Shown piece after piece: positions 17,796 through 26,210 of a stretch of 39,379 nucleotides of DNA. The notes beneath the pieces were generated by a model that was not told the DNA's origin, searched no databases, and saw only the letters and a list, made by a program, of their open reading frames with translations. The position numbers and the translations under genes are program-made. Within the stretch, counting starts at the first letter, position 1, and each line of letters starts with the position of its first letter. This DNA is from Paenibacillus campinasensis. Lineage in GTDB: Bacteria > Bacillota > Bacilli > Paenibacillales > Paenibacillaceae. Where the stretch lies: the NCBI RefSeq assembly GCF_002272015.1, contig NZ_NPBY01000071.1, positions 1-39,379 on the forward strand, in the 5' to 3' direction.

Positions 17796-19094
17796 ATGTC
17801 CAAAATTACATTTATCGGAGCAGGAAGTACCGTATTTGCTAAAAACGTGCTGGGCGACTGCATGCAGACGCCTGCTTTGCAAGGGTTCGAGCTGGCTTTG
17901 TATGATATCGATCCGGTTCGTCTCCAAGACTCCGAGAACATGCTGAATAATATAAAGAAAACGAGCGGGAGCACTTGTGTCGTCAAATCGTACAGCGACC
18001 GCAAGGAAGCGCTGCGCGGTGCCAAATATGTCGTCAATGCCATTCAGGTCGGCGGCTATGATCCTTGTACGATCACGGATTTTGAAGTTCCGAAGAAGTA
18101 TGGCCTGAGACAGACGATCGCTGATACCGTCGGCATCGGAGGCATCTTCCGGAACCTGCGCACCATCCCCGTCATGATGGATTTTGCCGCTGATATTCGC
18201 GAAGTATGTCCGAACGCCCTGTTCCTGAACTACACCAATCCGATGGCGGTGCTAACTAACGCCATGATTACCCTTGGCGGCGTGCAGACCGTAGGACTGT
18301 GCCACAGCGTACAGGTATGCGTGCCGGATCTGTTCAAGAACCTGGGCATGGACCCGACAGGCGTTCAGTCCAAAATCGCCGGCATCAACCATATGGCCTG
18401 GCTGCTTGAAGTGACGAAGGATGGCGTGGACCTGTATCCGGAGATCAAGCGCCGTGCTGCCGAGAAGCAGAAGGAGAAGCATCACGATATGGTTCGCCTG
18501 GAGATGATGCTTAATTTCGGATATTACATTACCGAATCCTCCGAGCATAATGCGGAATATCATCCGTACTTCATCAAGCGCAATTATCCGGAGCTGATTG
18601 AGCGCTTTAACATTCCGCTGGATGAGTATCCGCGCCGCTGCGTCAGCCAGATTGAAGAGTGGAAGGCAAGACGTGAGGAACTGGTCAACAACAAGGATCT
18701 TGAGCATCATCGTTCCCATGAGTACGCCTCGTATATTATGGAAGCGATAGAGACGAATGTGCCGTTCAAAATCGGAGGCAACGTTATGAACCAAGGGCTC
18801 ATTACGAACCTGCCGAAGGAAGCTTGCGTGGAGGTGCCGTGCCTGGTGGACGCCAGCGGCGTGACACCTACCTTCGTCGGCGACCTGCCACCGCAATGCG
18901 CGGCGCTGAACCGCACCAACATCAACACGCAGCTGCTTACGCTGGAGGCGGCGGCCACAGGCAAGCGGGAGCATATCTACCATGCGGCGATGCTGGACCC
19001 GCACACAGCGGCAGAGCTGTCCATAGACGATATCAGAAGTCTCTGTGATGACTTGATTGAAGCGCATGGTGATTGGCTGCCGAAATTCTCTTAA
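17796..19094 (+). CDS. melA: Alpha-galactosidase, GH4 family (MelA-like)
   Basis: This 432-residue protein has the same length as Bacillus subtilis MelA and closely resembles it as I recall that protein. GH4 enzymes hydrolyse glycosides in the cytoplasm by an NAD- and Mn-dependent oxidation/elimination route. The NAD-binding fold is seen in FIGAGSTVFAKNVLGD at the N-terminus. Metal ligands are C169 and H170 in LCHS and H199 in GINHMAW; FLNYTNPM is also conserved. The ATG follows AGGGAGGAAC. It is transcribed divergently from an AraC regulator, has a cre-like site upstream, and ends in a terminator before the Opp-type transporter. Raffinose/melibiose-type substrates are likely. Confidence 0.93.
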   Translation: MSKITFIGAGSTVFAKNVLGDCMQTPALQGFELALYDIDPVRLQDSENMLNNIKKTSGSTCVVKSYSDRKEALRGAKYVVNAIQVGGYDPCTITDFEVPKKYGLRQTIADTVGIGGIFRNLRTIPVMMDFAADIREVCPNALFLNYTNPMAVLTNAMITLGGVQTVGLCHSVQVCVPDLFKNLGMDPTGVQSKIAGINHMAWLLEVTKDGVDLYPEIKRRAAEKQKEKHHDMVRLEMMLNFGYYITESSEHNAEYHPYFIKRNYPELIERFNIPLDEYPRRCVSQIEEWKARREELVNNKDLEHHRSHEYASYIMEAIETNVPFKIGGNVMNQGLITNLPKEACVEVPCLVDASGVTPTFVGDLPPQCAALNRTNINTQLLTLEAAATGKREHIYHAAMLDPHTAAELSIDDIRSLCDDLIEAHGDWLPKFS

Positions 19095-19118
19095 TCCTTA
19101 CATCATGCGAGTGATGGG

Positions 19119-19157
19119 GCCCGGTCAAGGAGGTATCCTTCAACCGGGCTTTTTTTA
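19119..19157 (+). terminator. Rho-independent terminator after melA
   Basis: GCCCGGT (19119-19125) pairs with ACCGGGC (19143-19149). An inner AAGGA/TCCTT stem closes around GGTA, and seven T residues follow. Confidence 0.9.
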
Positions 19158-19194
19158 TGGAATCAGACATGACAAGACTACATATATTCGTTTT

Positions 19195-19208
19195 AGAAAG
19201 CGTTTACA
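19195..19208 (+). promoter_or_regulatory. Cre-like site upstream of the Opp-type transporter operon
   Basis: AGAAAGCGTTTACA matches the cre consensus at 13 of 14 positions. It lies 79 bases before the binding-protein start, between the melA terminator and the operon. I cannot assign a convincing promoter pair around it. Confidence 0.6.
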
Positions 19209-19286
19209 AAAAGCAGGGGAGTACCTGCACGGGTGTTAATCAGCCTTTTTAGAGCCGTACTCATTCCAAGAATGGAGGGTTCAGAA

Positions 19287-21104
19287 ATGAAGGTGCACAT
19301 GATTGTCAGACCGATGTTGATGTTGCTGCTTGTCGTATCTTTTATGGTAGCAGGTTGTCAGGGGGTCACCCCGCCGCCAACGGGAGAATCGCCGCCGAAT
19401 CAGGAGGTGACGGCTCCAGGGGGCGGCGAGGAGACATCGCCGCAGGAGGATCCGAGGGCAACGCCGAGGAATGAAACGCTGTATGTCAACGGGCTGCAGT
19501 GGGGAGCGCCGACCAACTTTAATTTGCTGAGCGGCAATCCGGCCTTCCCGATCAACTATGGAAACTCCAGAGAGCTGATCTATGAAACCTTGTTTATGGT
19601 CAACCAGCTCACAGGTGAACTGGAGCCGCTGCTTGGAACCAAGTACGAATGGACCGACGATCTCACGCTGCGTGTTGAGCTGCATCCGGAGGCCAAGTGG
19701 AGCGACGGACAGCCGTTCACATCTGATGATGTCGTATACACTTACAAGCTGGGCCAGAGATATGATATCAACTGGAGCAATTTCTGGACGTACATCGAAG
19801 AGGTGTCTGCCGACGGAGAACATGCGGTTGACATCATGCTGAACAAGGATAATCCGAACAAGCTGACGGTGCTTGACAGCATAGAGCTTATTCCGATGCT
19901 TCCGAAACATGTATGGGAAGAGATCGAGCAGCAGGCAGGCGGGGATCTGGCCACGATTCGCAAGGAGATCAATGATGATCCGATCGGGACCGGGCCTTAC
20001 AAAATGTATTACTACAACGATCAGAAAATTACGATTGTCCGGGACGACAACTACTGGGGACAGGTGCTCTTCGGCAAGCTTCCGGCCCCGAAATATATTA
20101 CGCATGTCATCTATAAAGACAATGCCGCCGGCGATCTCGCATTTAAGAGCGGCCAAGTGGACGTGTCCCAGCAGTTCATCCCGCAGGTATGGAAGATGTG
20201 GGAGGACGGAGCCCCGGTGAAAACCTATCTGAAGGAAGAGCCGTACTATGTTCCGGGCTCGATGCCTTCGATCTTCTTCAATATGTCCAAGGAGGGGCTA
20301 GACAACCCGGATGTTCGCCGGGCCATTGCGATGAGCATCGACTATGGCAAAATATCAGAGCTGGCGATCAGCGGCTATTCCGCGCCGATGCAGCCGTCGC
20401 TTACCTTGAATACGGATGCGGAGTCCAAATATGTGGATCAGGCCGCAATCAAGCCGCTTCAGTGGACGACCGATGTTGAGGCTGCCAATGCGCTGCTCGA
20501 CTCCATCGGGGCTGCGCGTGGCAAGGACGGGATTCGCGTACTGAACGGCGTCCGGCTTGGGCCTTACGAGATTGAATGTCCGTACGGATGGTCGGACTGG
20601 AATGCAGCGCTGGAGATCGTGGCCCAGAATGCGAAGGCCATCGGCGTCGAAATTCGGACCAAATTCCCGGAAGCGCCAGTATGGACGAACAATTTGCAGA
20701 CCGGCAAATTCGATATCATTATGAACACCCCGGCCGGGGGTGTCAGCCCGAGCCAGCCGTGGAACCGGGCCCAGACGATTATGTATTCCAAAGGGGTGGC
20801 TCCAATCGGAGAGATGGCTTTCTGGAACTGGGGGCGGTATCAGAACGACCGTGCCGATGCCATCATTGAGAAGATTCCGACGGTTACCGATGAAGCTGAA
20901 TTGAAAGCGCTGTATACCGAGCTGACCCAGATTTGGCTGAATGATATTCCTTCCATTCCGCTGATGTACCGCCCGTGGGTGTTTGACACGGTGAACGAGA
21001 CGGTATGGAAGGGCTTCCCGCAGGAAGGGGACGGCAGCAATATTCCTCCGCAAATTTCGATGGACGGTGCGGGAATTAAAGCCTTGTACCAAATACACAA
21101 CTGA
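19287..21104 (+). CDS. Family 5 (Opp/Dpp-type) substrate-binding lipoprotein
   Basis: This is a 605-residue lipoprotein from the ATG at 19287, which follows AATGGAGGG; the frame is open to 19233, but the lipoprotein signal fixes the later start. The lipobox is VAGC (Cys at about residue 24), followed by a Pro/Gly/Glu-rich tether. The SBP_bac_5 domain includes EWTDDLTLRVELHPEAKWSDG and DDVVYTYKLG around residues 120-165, and NPDVRRAIAMSID around 340. This family binds peptides, nickel, or oligosaccharides (as in Thermotoga sugar systems). Its place between two GH4 genes with cre-like sites favours a glycoside ligand; that is inference. Confidence 0.92.
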   Translation: MKVHMIVRPMLMLLLVVSFMVAGCQGVTPPPTGESPPNQEVTAPGGGEETSPQEDPRATPRNETLYVNGLQWGAPTNFNLLSGNPAFPINYGNSRELIYETLFMVNQLTGELEPLLGTKYEWTDDLTLRVELHPEAKWSDGQPFTSDDVVYTYKLGQRYDINWSNFWTYIEEVSADGEHAVDIMLNKDNPNKLTVLDSIELIPMLPKHVWEEIEQQAGGDLATIRKEINDDPIGTGPYKMYYYNDQKITIVRDDNYWGQVLFGKLPAPKYITHVIYKDNAAGDLAFKSGQVDVSQQFIPQVWKMWEDGAPVKTYLKEEPYYVPGSMPSIFFNMSKEGLDNPDVRRAIAMSIDYGKISELAISGYSAPMQPSLTLNTDAESKYVDQAAIKPLQWTTDVEAANALLDSIGAARGKDGIRVLNGVRLGPYEIECPYGWSDWNAALEIVAQNAKAIGVEIRTKFPEAPVWTNNLQTGKFDIIMNTPAGGVSPSQPWNRAQTIMYSKGVAPIGEMAFWNWGRYQNDRADAIIEKIPTVTDEAELKALYTELTQIWLNDIPSIPLMYRPWVFDTVNETVWKGFPQEGDGSNIPPQISMDGAGIKALYQIHN

Positions 21105-21140
21105 TCGCAGGGGGCAGGCATGGCAGGGGTACTCTAAGGC

Positions 21141-21250
21141 GCGTATGGCCAATCCGGACGTCGCAAAGGGCGCCAAAGTGCGTTTGGCCAATCGGGACGT
21201 AGCGAAGGGCCGTGCCAAGGAGCATCGCCAAGTGGCACCCAGTGAAGGGA
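21141..21250 (+). repeat. Degenerate intergenic direct repeats, about 31 bases with a 39-base period
   Basis: 21141-21171 and 21180-21210 are the same at 27 of 31 positions. A weaker third copy may begin near 21222. A perfect hairpin GCCAAA-GTGCG-TTTGGC (21172-21188) spans the junction. The unit sits between the binding-protein gene and the first permease of what otherwise looks like one operon. It might be an intergenic repeat family or an mRNA element setting subunit stoichiometry. Translating it in one frame gives repeated ANxDVAKG peptides, but there is no ribosome binding site, so I do not call it a gene. Confidence 0.6.
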
Positions 21251-21349
21251 CATTGCCATAGGCTGATGGCTTGGCTCGGCCATGGCATACTGAATCTGCC
21301 TGCAAGGCCTGCTCCCTTTAGCCTGAATCATGTGGAGGGGTGATGCTGT

Positions 21350-22360
21350 ATGAGCGCTTACGGAAAGTATGTCGTCAAAAAGTTCTTCTGGTACTTCGTG
21401 ACCTTGATCGTTGCGATCGCACTGAACTTCCTGCTTCCCCGAATGATTGAAGGCAATCCCGTCAGCGTCATTGTGGCCCAGATGACCCAGGGCATGACCG
21501 AAAGCGATACGATCAAGCGGGTATATGACACGTTTGCTGCCGAGTTTGGCATCGATCAGCCGCTCCATGTTCAGTTTTTCATCTATGTCAAAAATTTGCT
21601 GACTGGCAATTGGGGCACTTCCTTCGGGCTGTATCCGAAGCCGGTTACGGAAATCCTGGCCTCGGCCATCCCGTGGACCATCGGGCTTCAACTGCCCGCG
21701 ATATTGGTCGGCTGGATCATCGGCAACGTGCTCGGCGCGGTGGCCGCTTATCGGAAGGGTGTCTTCGATAAAGTGATTTTTCCGGTAGCCCTGTTTGTGA
21801 ACTCGATTCCTTTCTTCACACTGGCTATCATCATGCTGTATGCGTTTGCTCTGACACTGAAATGGTTCCCGATGCACGGGGGCTATGATTATCAGATGAT
21901 TCCTTCGCTAAGCTGGGAATTCATCGGCTCGGTGCTGAGGCATCATACGCTGCCGTTTCTATCGATTGTGCTGGTGACCATTGGCGGGCAAGCGATTGGA
22001 ATGCGGGAGATGTCGATCTATGAACTGAATTCCGACTATGTGCTGTATAGCAAGCTGCTTGGCATCCGCGATTCGCGAATTGCCCGCTATGTGTTCCGCA
22101 ATGCGATGCTTCCCCAGATTACGGGGCTGGCGCTATCGATCGGCACGATGGTTGGCGGATCGCTTATCTGCGAAATCGTGTTCAGCTACCCGGGAATCGG
22201 AACGTGGATGTTTACGGCGATTCGTCAGCTGGACTATCCGCTCATCTCGGGCTGTACGCTGCTGATCGCGCTGGCCGTCCTGCTGGCCAACTTCACCATC
22301 GATCTGATTTACGGCTGGATTGATCCTAGAATCAAGGCTGCACAGATGGAGGATCAGTAA
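21350..22360 (+). CDS. Opp/Dpp-type ABC permease, B subunit
   Basis: This 336-residue membrane protein of the OppB/DppB kind has about six hydrophobic segments. It has an extended cytoplasmic docking loop at about residues 220-250 (the ELNSDYVLYSKLLGIRDSRI region) and the C-terminal GIGTWMFTAIRQLDYPLISG pattern typical of B subunits. The ATG follows GTGGAGGGGTG. It lies 245 bases after the binding-protein gene, a gap filled by repeats. The next permease starts one base after its stop. It should form a heterodimeric channel with the C subunit. Confidence 0.93.
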   Translation: MSAYGKYVVKKFFWYFVTLIVAIALNFLLPRMIEGNPVSVIVAQMTQGMTESDTIKRVYDTFAAEFGIDQPLHVQFFIYVKNLLTGNWGTSFGLYPKPVTEILASAIPWTIGLQLPAILVGWIIGNVLGAVAAYRKGVFDKVIFPVALFVNSIPFFTLAIIMLYAFALTLKWFPMHGGYDYQMIPSLSWEFIGSVLRHHTLPFLSIVLVTIGGQAIGMREMSIYELNSDYVLYSKLLGIRDSRIARYVFRNAMLPQITGLALSIGTMVGGSLICEIVFSYPGIGTWMFTAIRQLDYPLISGCTLLIALAVLLANFTIDLIYGWIDPRIKAAQMEDQ

Positions 22361-22361
22361 T

Positions 22362-23198
22362 ATGAATCATTCCGTTCGCATTTTGCTCAAGTCGCCTAAG
22401 TTTATGCTGGGCGCGGTCCTGCTGCTGTTGATGATCGGGGTAGTTATGATCTATCCGCTGATCAATCGCAATGATCCGCTGGAGATGATTGCGCTCGCTT
22501 ATCAGCCGCCGGATTCCAAGCTGCTGCTCGGCTCGGACAATTTCGGACGCGATCTGTTCCTGGAGCTCATCTACGGAATCCGAACCTCGCTTCAGGTCGG
22601 GCTGATTGCCGGGGTGTTCGCAACCGCGATCGGTCTTGTGATCGGGCTCGCCTCAGGCTATATCGGAGGGATGATTGACAATCTGCTGACTGCTGTCACG
22701 AACATCTTCATCGTGATCCCTTCCTTCGTCATACTGATTCTGATCTCAGTCAGCATTGATTCCCGCAGTTCCTTCGTGACCGCGGCGATCATCGGCATTA
22801 CGAGCTGGCCGTGGACCGCGAGGGCCGTTAGGGCGCAGACGTCCTCCCTCCGCAATCGCGATCATGTCAATATTGCCAAAATCTCGGGCTACAGCACGCC
22901 CCGGATCATCATGTATGAGATTCTGCCGTACATCGCTTCGTATGTAGTGATGGCCTTTGTGCTGCAGATGGCGTCCGGGATTCTGGCGGAGGCTTCAATC
23001 TCGATGCTGGGCCTCGGCCCCTACAACACGATTTCCCTCGGCATCATCATGAACTGGGCGCTCGTATTCGAGGCGCCGGTAGCCGGGGCTTGGTGGGCCT
23101 TCATTCCGGCGGCGCTGTCCATCGCGGTCATTACATTCTCGCTGTATATGATGAATACCGGGATGGATGAAATCTTCAATCCGAAAATTAGGAGCTGA
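22362..23198 (+). CDS. Opp/Dpp-type ABC permease, C subunit
   Basis: This is 278 residues from the ATG at 22362, which follows GGAGG (22348-22352); an upstream in-frame start at 22320 lies inside the previous gene and is not preferred. The first membrane segment is near residues 14-34. The C-subunit signature LLGSDNFGRDLFLELIYGIR is at about 54-73. The docking loop (RNRDHVNIAKISGYSTPRII) is near 165-185. The C-terminus ends as in OppC with N-T-G-M-D-E-I-F-N-P-K. It follows the B subunit at one base and precedes the ATPase gene by six. Confidence 0.93.
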   Translation: MNHSVRILLKSPKFMLGAVLLLLMIGVVMIYPLINRNDPLEMIALAYQPPDSKLLLGSDNFGRDLFLELIYGIRTSLQVGLIAGVFATAIGLVIGLASGYIGGMIDNLLTAVTNIFIVIPSFVILILISVSIDSRSSFVTAAIIGITSWPWTARAVRAQTSSLRNRDHVNIAKISGYSTPRIIMYEILPYIASYVVMAFVLQMASGILAEASISMLGLGPYNTISLGIIMNWALVFEAPVAGAWWAFIPAALSIAVITFSLYMMNTGMDEIFNPKIRS

Positions 23199-23204
23199 TG
23201 ACCC

Positions 23205-24216
23205 TTGAGCACCAATATTTTGGAAGTGAAAGATTTGAAGACGTACTATCGGACCCGTCTCAAGGAGCATGTCCACGCCGTTGACGGCGTCAGCTTTACG
23301 CTGGAGGCCGGGCGCACGCTCGGGATTGCAGGCGAGTCCGGCTGCGGAAAGTCCACGCTTGCGCTCAGCCTGATGGGATTTTATTTTCCCCCCGCTCCAT
23401 TTCGGTTCGGGCTCCATCATCGTGAACGGGACAGACATTATGACGCTGGGCAAGGAACAGCTTCGCTCCCGGGTGTCCGGCAGGGAAATCTCCTACATTC
23501 CCCAGGCGGCGATGAACGCCCTGAATCCGACGCTCCGCATTATCCGGTTTATCGAAGACATTATGAAGGAGCACAGGCCGGAGCTGAGCAGGAAGCAGGT
23601 GTGGGAGCTGGCAGTGGAGCGATTCGAAACGCTGAATCTGTCGGCCCGGGTGTTGGAGTCCTACCCGAACGAGCTGTCGGGCGGGATGAAGCAGCGGACC
23701 GTCATTGCCATCTCCACCATTCTGAACCCGAAAGTGCTGATTGCCGACGAGCCAACGTCCGCGCTGGATGTTACCTCACAGAAAGCGGTGATCAAGCTGC
23801 TGAAGCATCTGCTGGAGAAAGGCTATATCCAGTCGCTTGTGTTCATCACGCATGAGCTGCCGCTCCTGTACCATGTGACCGACGATATTATGGTTATGTA
23901 TGCAGGCGAGATCGTGGAGCGCGGAACGGCGGAGCAGATGATCTTTGATCCGATTCACCCGTATACGAAAAAGCTGATGGGCTCCATCATCGTGCCGGAA
24001 GAGGGGATGAGAGGCCACAAGCTTGCGGCCATTCCCGGAACGCCGCCAAACCTGAAGACGGTGCCGGAAGGCTGCCGTTTTGCAGACCGGTGCACGTATG
24101 CCCAGAGCGAGTGCCGCCAAGGGAGGATCGAGCTGCAAACCTTCCAGGACCGGTCTTATCGCTGCATCGTTCCGGCAGACACATTAAGGGAGTGGTATGC
24201 CCATGAAGACGAATGA
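23205..24216 (+). pseudogene. Opp/Dpp-type ATPase, D subunit, broken by a +1 frameshift
   Basis: The reading frame starts at TTG 23205 (GGAG about ten bases upstream). It encodes the first part with Walker A GESGCGKST at residues 44-52, up to GFYFPP. The rest (SGSIIVNGTDIM onward, signature ELSGGMKQR, Walker B VLIADEPTSALD, then HPYTKKLMGS and the Cys-rich oligopeptide-transporter tail GCRFADRCTYAQSEC) continues one base further on. The break maps to the C6 run at 23388-23393; with five C the frame reads FPPLHFGSGS without interruption, giving about 337 residues. It is either a recent mutation or a homopolymer sequencing error. All catalytic motifs are otherwise intact. Confidence 0.88.
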
Positions 24217-25003
24217 GGTGCTGATCAGCGGCAAGCATCTGACGAAGGTATTTGGCTATGGCAAACATAAAACAACCGCGGTGGACGATGTGAGCTTCGA
24301 ATTTCATAAAGGCGAGATTATATCGATTGTCGGGGAAAGCGGCAGCGGGAAGACCACGCTGGCCAAAATGATCATGGGCCTGCTGAAGGAGAGCAGCGGC
24401 TCCATTTCATATATGGGAAAGCCGAGACAGCTTAAGCGCCACGCCGACCGCAAGAAGTACTGGAAGCATATCCAGGCGATTTTTCAGGACCCGTTCTCTT
24501 CCTTTAATCAATTCTACAAGGTCGAGAAGCTGCTGCTTGATTGCATCAGGTTGCAGGGATTGAAGCTCAGCAAGGAGGAGCAGCTGCAGAAGATGAAGGA
24601 AGCCTGCTCGTTCGTCAACCTGAAATATGAGGAGCTGCACAACAAGTATCCGTTCGAGCTGTCCGGGGGCCAGATGCAGCGGCTGATGATCGCGCGCATC
24701 TTCATGCTGCACCCGCAGCTGCTCATTGCCGATGAGCCGACCTCGATGGTGGACGCCTGCTCCCGCTCGACCATTCTTGATATGCTGTTAAAGCTGCGGG
24801 ATGAGAATGGGATGACGATCATCTTCATTACCCATGATGTCGGGTTGGCCTACTATGTGAGTGATACGCTGTATATTATGGAACGCGGCAAGGTGGTGGA
24901 GAGCGGACCTGCCGAGGACGTCATCATCCATCCCCAGCATCCGTACACGAGGCAGCTGATCTCCGATGTGCCCAAGGTGCATGAAGCCTGGGACTTATCC
25001 TGA
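24197..25003 (+). CDS. Opp/Dpp-type ATPase, F subunit
   Basis: This 268-residue ATPase has Walker A GESGSGKTT at about residues 45-53, signature ELSGGQMQR at about 153-161, Walker B LLIADEPTSMVD at about 175-186, and the IFITHDVG switch. It ends shortly after HPYTRQLISDVP and so lacks the longer C-terminal Cys-rich tail of the D subunit; this is normal for some F subunits. Its start (ATG 24197 or 24203) overlaps the end of the D gene by up to 20 bases, showing coupling. It should form a heterodimer with D and would be left without a partner if the D frameshift is real. Confidence 0.92.
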   Translation: MPMKTNEVLISGKHLTKVFGYGKHKTTAVDDVSFEFHKGEIISIVGESGSGKTTLAKMIMGLLKESSGSISYMGKPRQLKRHADRKKYWKHIQAIFQDPFSSFNQFYKVEKLLLDCIRLQGLKLSKEEQLQKMKEACSFVNLKYEELHNKYPFELSGGQMQRLMIARIFMLHPQLLIADEPTSMVDACSRSTILDMLLKLRDENGMTIIFITHDVGLAYYVSDTLYIMERGKVVESGPAEDVIIHPQHPYTRQLISDVPKVHEAWDLS

Positions 25004-25158
25004 AACCAAGCGTGAAATTTGGGAAAGATCGAAAACCGGACTTTCTCGGCGGGGGCTGCTTTTAGTAGACTGGTAGATAACAAGGGCGCAGATGCCCCAA
25101 GTACGCCCAGGGGATTGTCTGAACCCGAGCTTGGGAGAAAAGGATGAGGTGACGTCAG

Positions 25159-26076
25159 GTGAATGGCAGTTTATTTCAGGAGGCGCTGCTAAGCGGGAGT
25201 TACGGGCCGAAGTTCTACGCCTTTTATTACAAGCAGTGGAGCAACTACCAGATGCCGTTTCATGTTCATGACTCCACGGAGATTATGTATATGATATCAG
25301 GTCAATGCCGAATCGACGTGCGGGCAGGGGAAGGCCAGGAACAGCGGGTCGTTCTTCGCAAAGGGGAGTTTATTGTGCTCGATTCCGGGGTTCCCCATCG
25401 TCTGATCGTGGACGCTGACAGCTCGTGCAGAATGCTGAATGTGGAGTTTGGCTTTACGGATCGCGGGCAGGCGGCTCCTGACATCAGTGCGATTGCCGGC
25501 GAGGAAGAGGAAGTCGCTTCCTTTTTGCGGCGTGACCGCCCGTATCTGGTCTTGTCCGATCAGGAAGAGGTGTATCCGGTGCTGAGAAGCCTTGTGCTTG
25601 AGCTGGATCGAAGAGGAACGGGCCCCAGGACGATCACGAATGTGCTGTTTATTCAGCTGCTCGTTTCGATCTCCAGGCTGGCGGAGGAGCGGGAGCGTGG
25701 CGCATTCGGGCCCAGTGAGCTGTACGCCAAGCGAAGCATCGATTATTTGCATCAGCATTATGATCAGAACATTCGGATTAAGGACGTTGCTATGGCTGTG
25801 AACCTGCATCCCGGCTATTTGCAGCGAATATTCCGCAAGGAGACGGGCCATACGCTGACGGCGTATTTGACCATGATCCGGATGGAAAAAGCGAAGCAGC
25901 TGCTGTCCCGGACTGATATTCCGATCCCTGAAATTTCCGAGTATGTCGGTGTGGCAAGCCGCCAGTACTTTCATGCTTTGTTCAAAAAGTATACCAAGGT
26001 GACTCCGGCCCAATATCGCCAGAATTCGGATAAATACAGCTGGGACCGGAGATTAGCAGAACCTGGAGGCCACTAG
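25159..26076 (+). CDS. AraC-family transcriptional regulator
   Basis: This 305-residue regulator begins at GTG 25159 after GATGAGGTGA. The N-terminal cupin at about residues 20-110 has H-V-H-D-S-T-E-I-M-Y and later the V-L-D-S-G-V-P-H-R-L pattern of AraC sugar-sensing domains. The C-terminal HTH pair at about 195-295 includes IRIKDVAMAVNLHPGYLQRIF and ends T-P-A-Q-Y-R. It lies between the Opp-type operon and the second GH4 gene in the same direction and probably controls one or both. The 155 bases upstream show no promoter that I trust. Confidence 0.92.
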   Translation: MNGSLFQEALLSGSYGPKFYAFYYKQWSNYQMPFHVHDSTEIMYMISGQCRIDVRAGEGQEQRVVLRKGEFIVLDSGVPHRLIVDADSSCRMLNVEFGFTDRGQAAPDISAIAGEEEEVASFLRRDRPYLVLSDQEEVYPVLRSLVLELDRRGTGPRTITNVLFIQLLVSISRLAEERERGAFGPSELYAKRSIDYLHQHYDQNIRIKDVAMAVNLHPGYLQRIFRKETGHTLTAYLTMIRMEKAKQLLSRTDIPIPEISEYVGVASRQYFHALFKKYTKVTPAQYRQNSDKYSWDRRLAEPGGH

Positions 26077-26110
26077 CACAATAGCTGGAGCGGTGCGGAA
26101 GTTTGAATTT

Positions 26111-26140
26111 TTGACAGTTTGTGCTTAAAGTGGTCATTAT
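26111..26140 (+). promoter_or_regulatory. Sigma-A promoter for the second GH4 gene
   Basis: A perfect -35 TTGACA (26111-26116) is followed after 18 bases by CATTAT (26135-26140). The cre-like site at 26143 lies immediately downstream of the -10 box, where bound CcpA would block initiation. Confidence 0.6.
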
Positions 26141-26142
26141 TT

Positions 26143-26156
26143 TGATAACGCTTACG
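26143..26156 (+). promoter_or_regulatory. Cre-like site over the start region of the second GH4 gene
   Basis: TGATAACGCTTACG fits the cre form TGWNANCGNTNWCA at 13 of 14 positions. It covers the predicted transcription start of the promoter at 26111-26140. Confidence 0.55.
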
Positions 26157-26210
26157 AATCCCCGATTGCTACAATCAGATTGAATTTACTTGTGCAGGAG
26201 GGGAAGCAAC

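Noticed and set aside
21141..21250. CRISPR-like array
   Set aside because: There are only two good repeats with eight-base spacing, they are degenerate, and no cas genes are present.
21067..21261. 64-codon frame with repeated ANxDVAKG peptides
   Set aside because: It begins inside the binding-protein gene and has no ribosome binding site; the peptide repeats simply reflect the DNA repeats.
23422..24216. Separate ATPase gene starting at 23422
   Set aside because: It lacks Walker A and a ribosome binding site; the missing part lies just upstream in another frame, so one frameshifted gene explains both.
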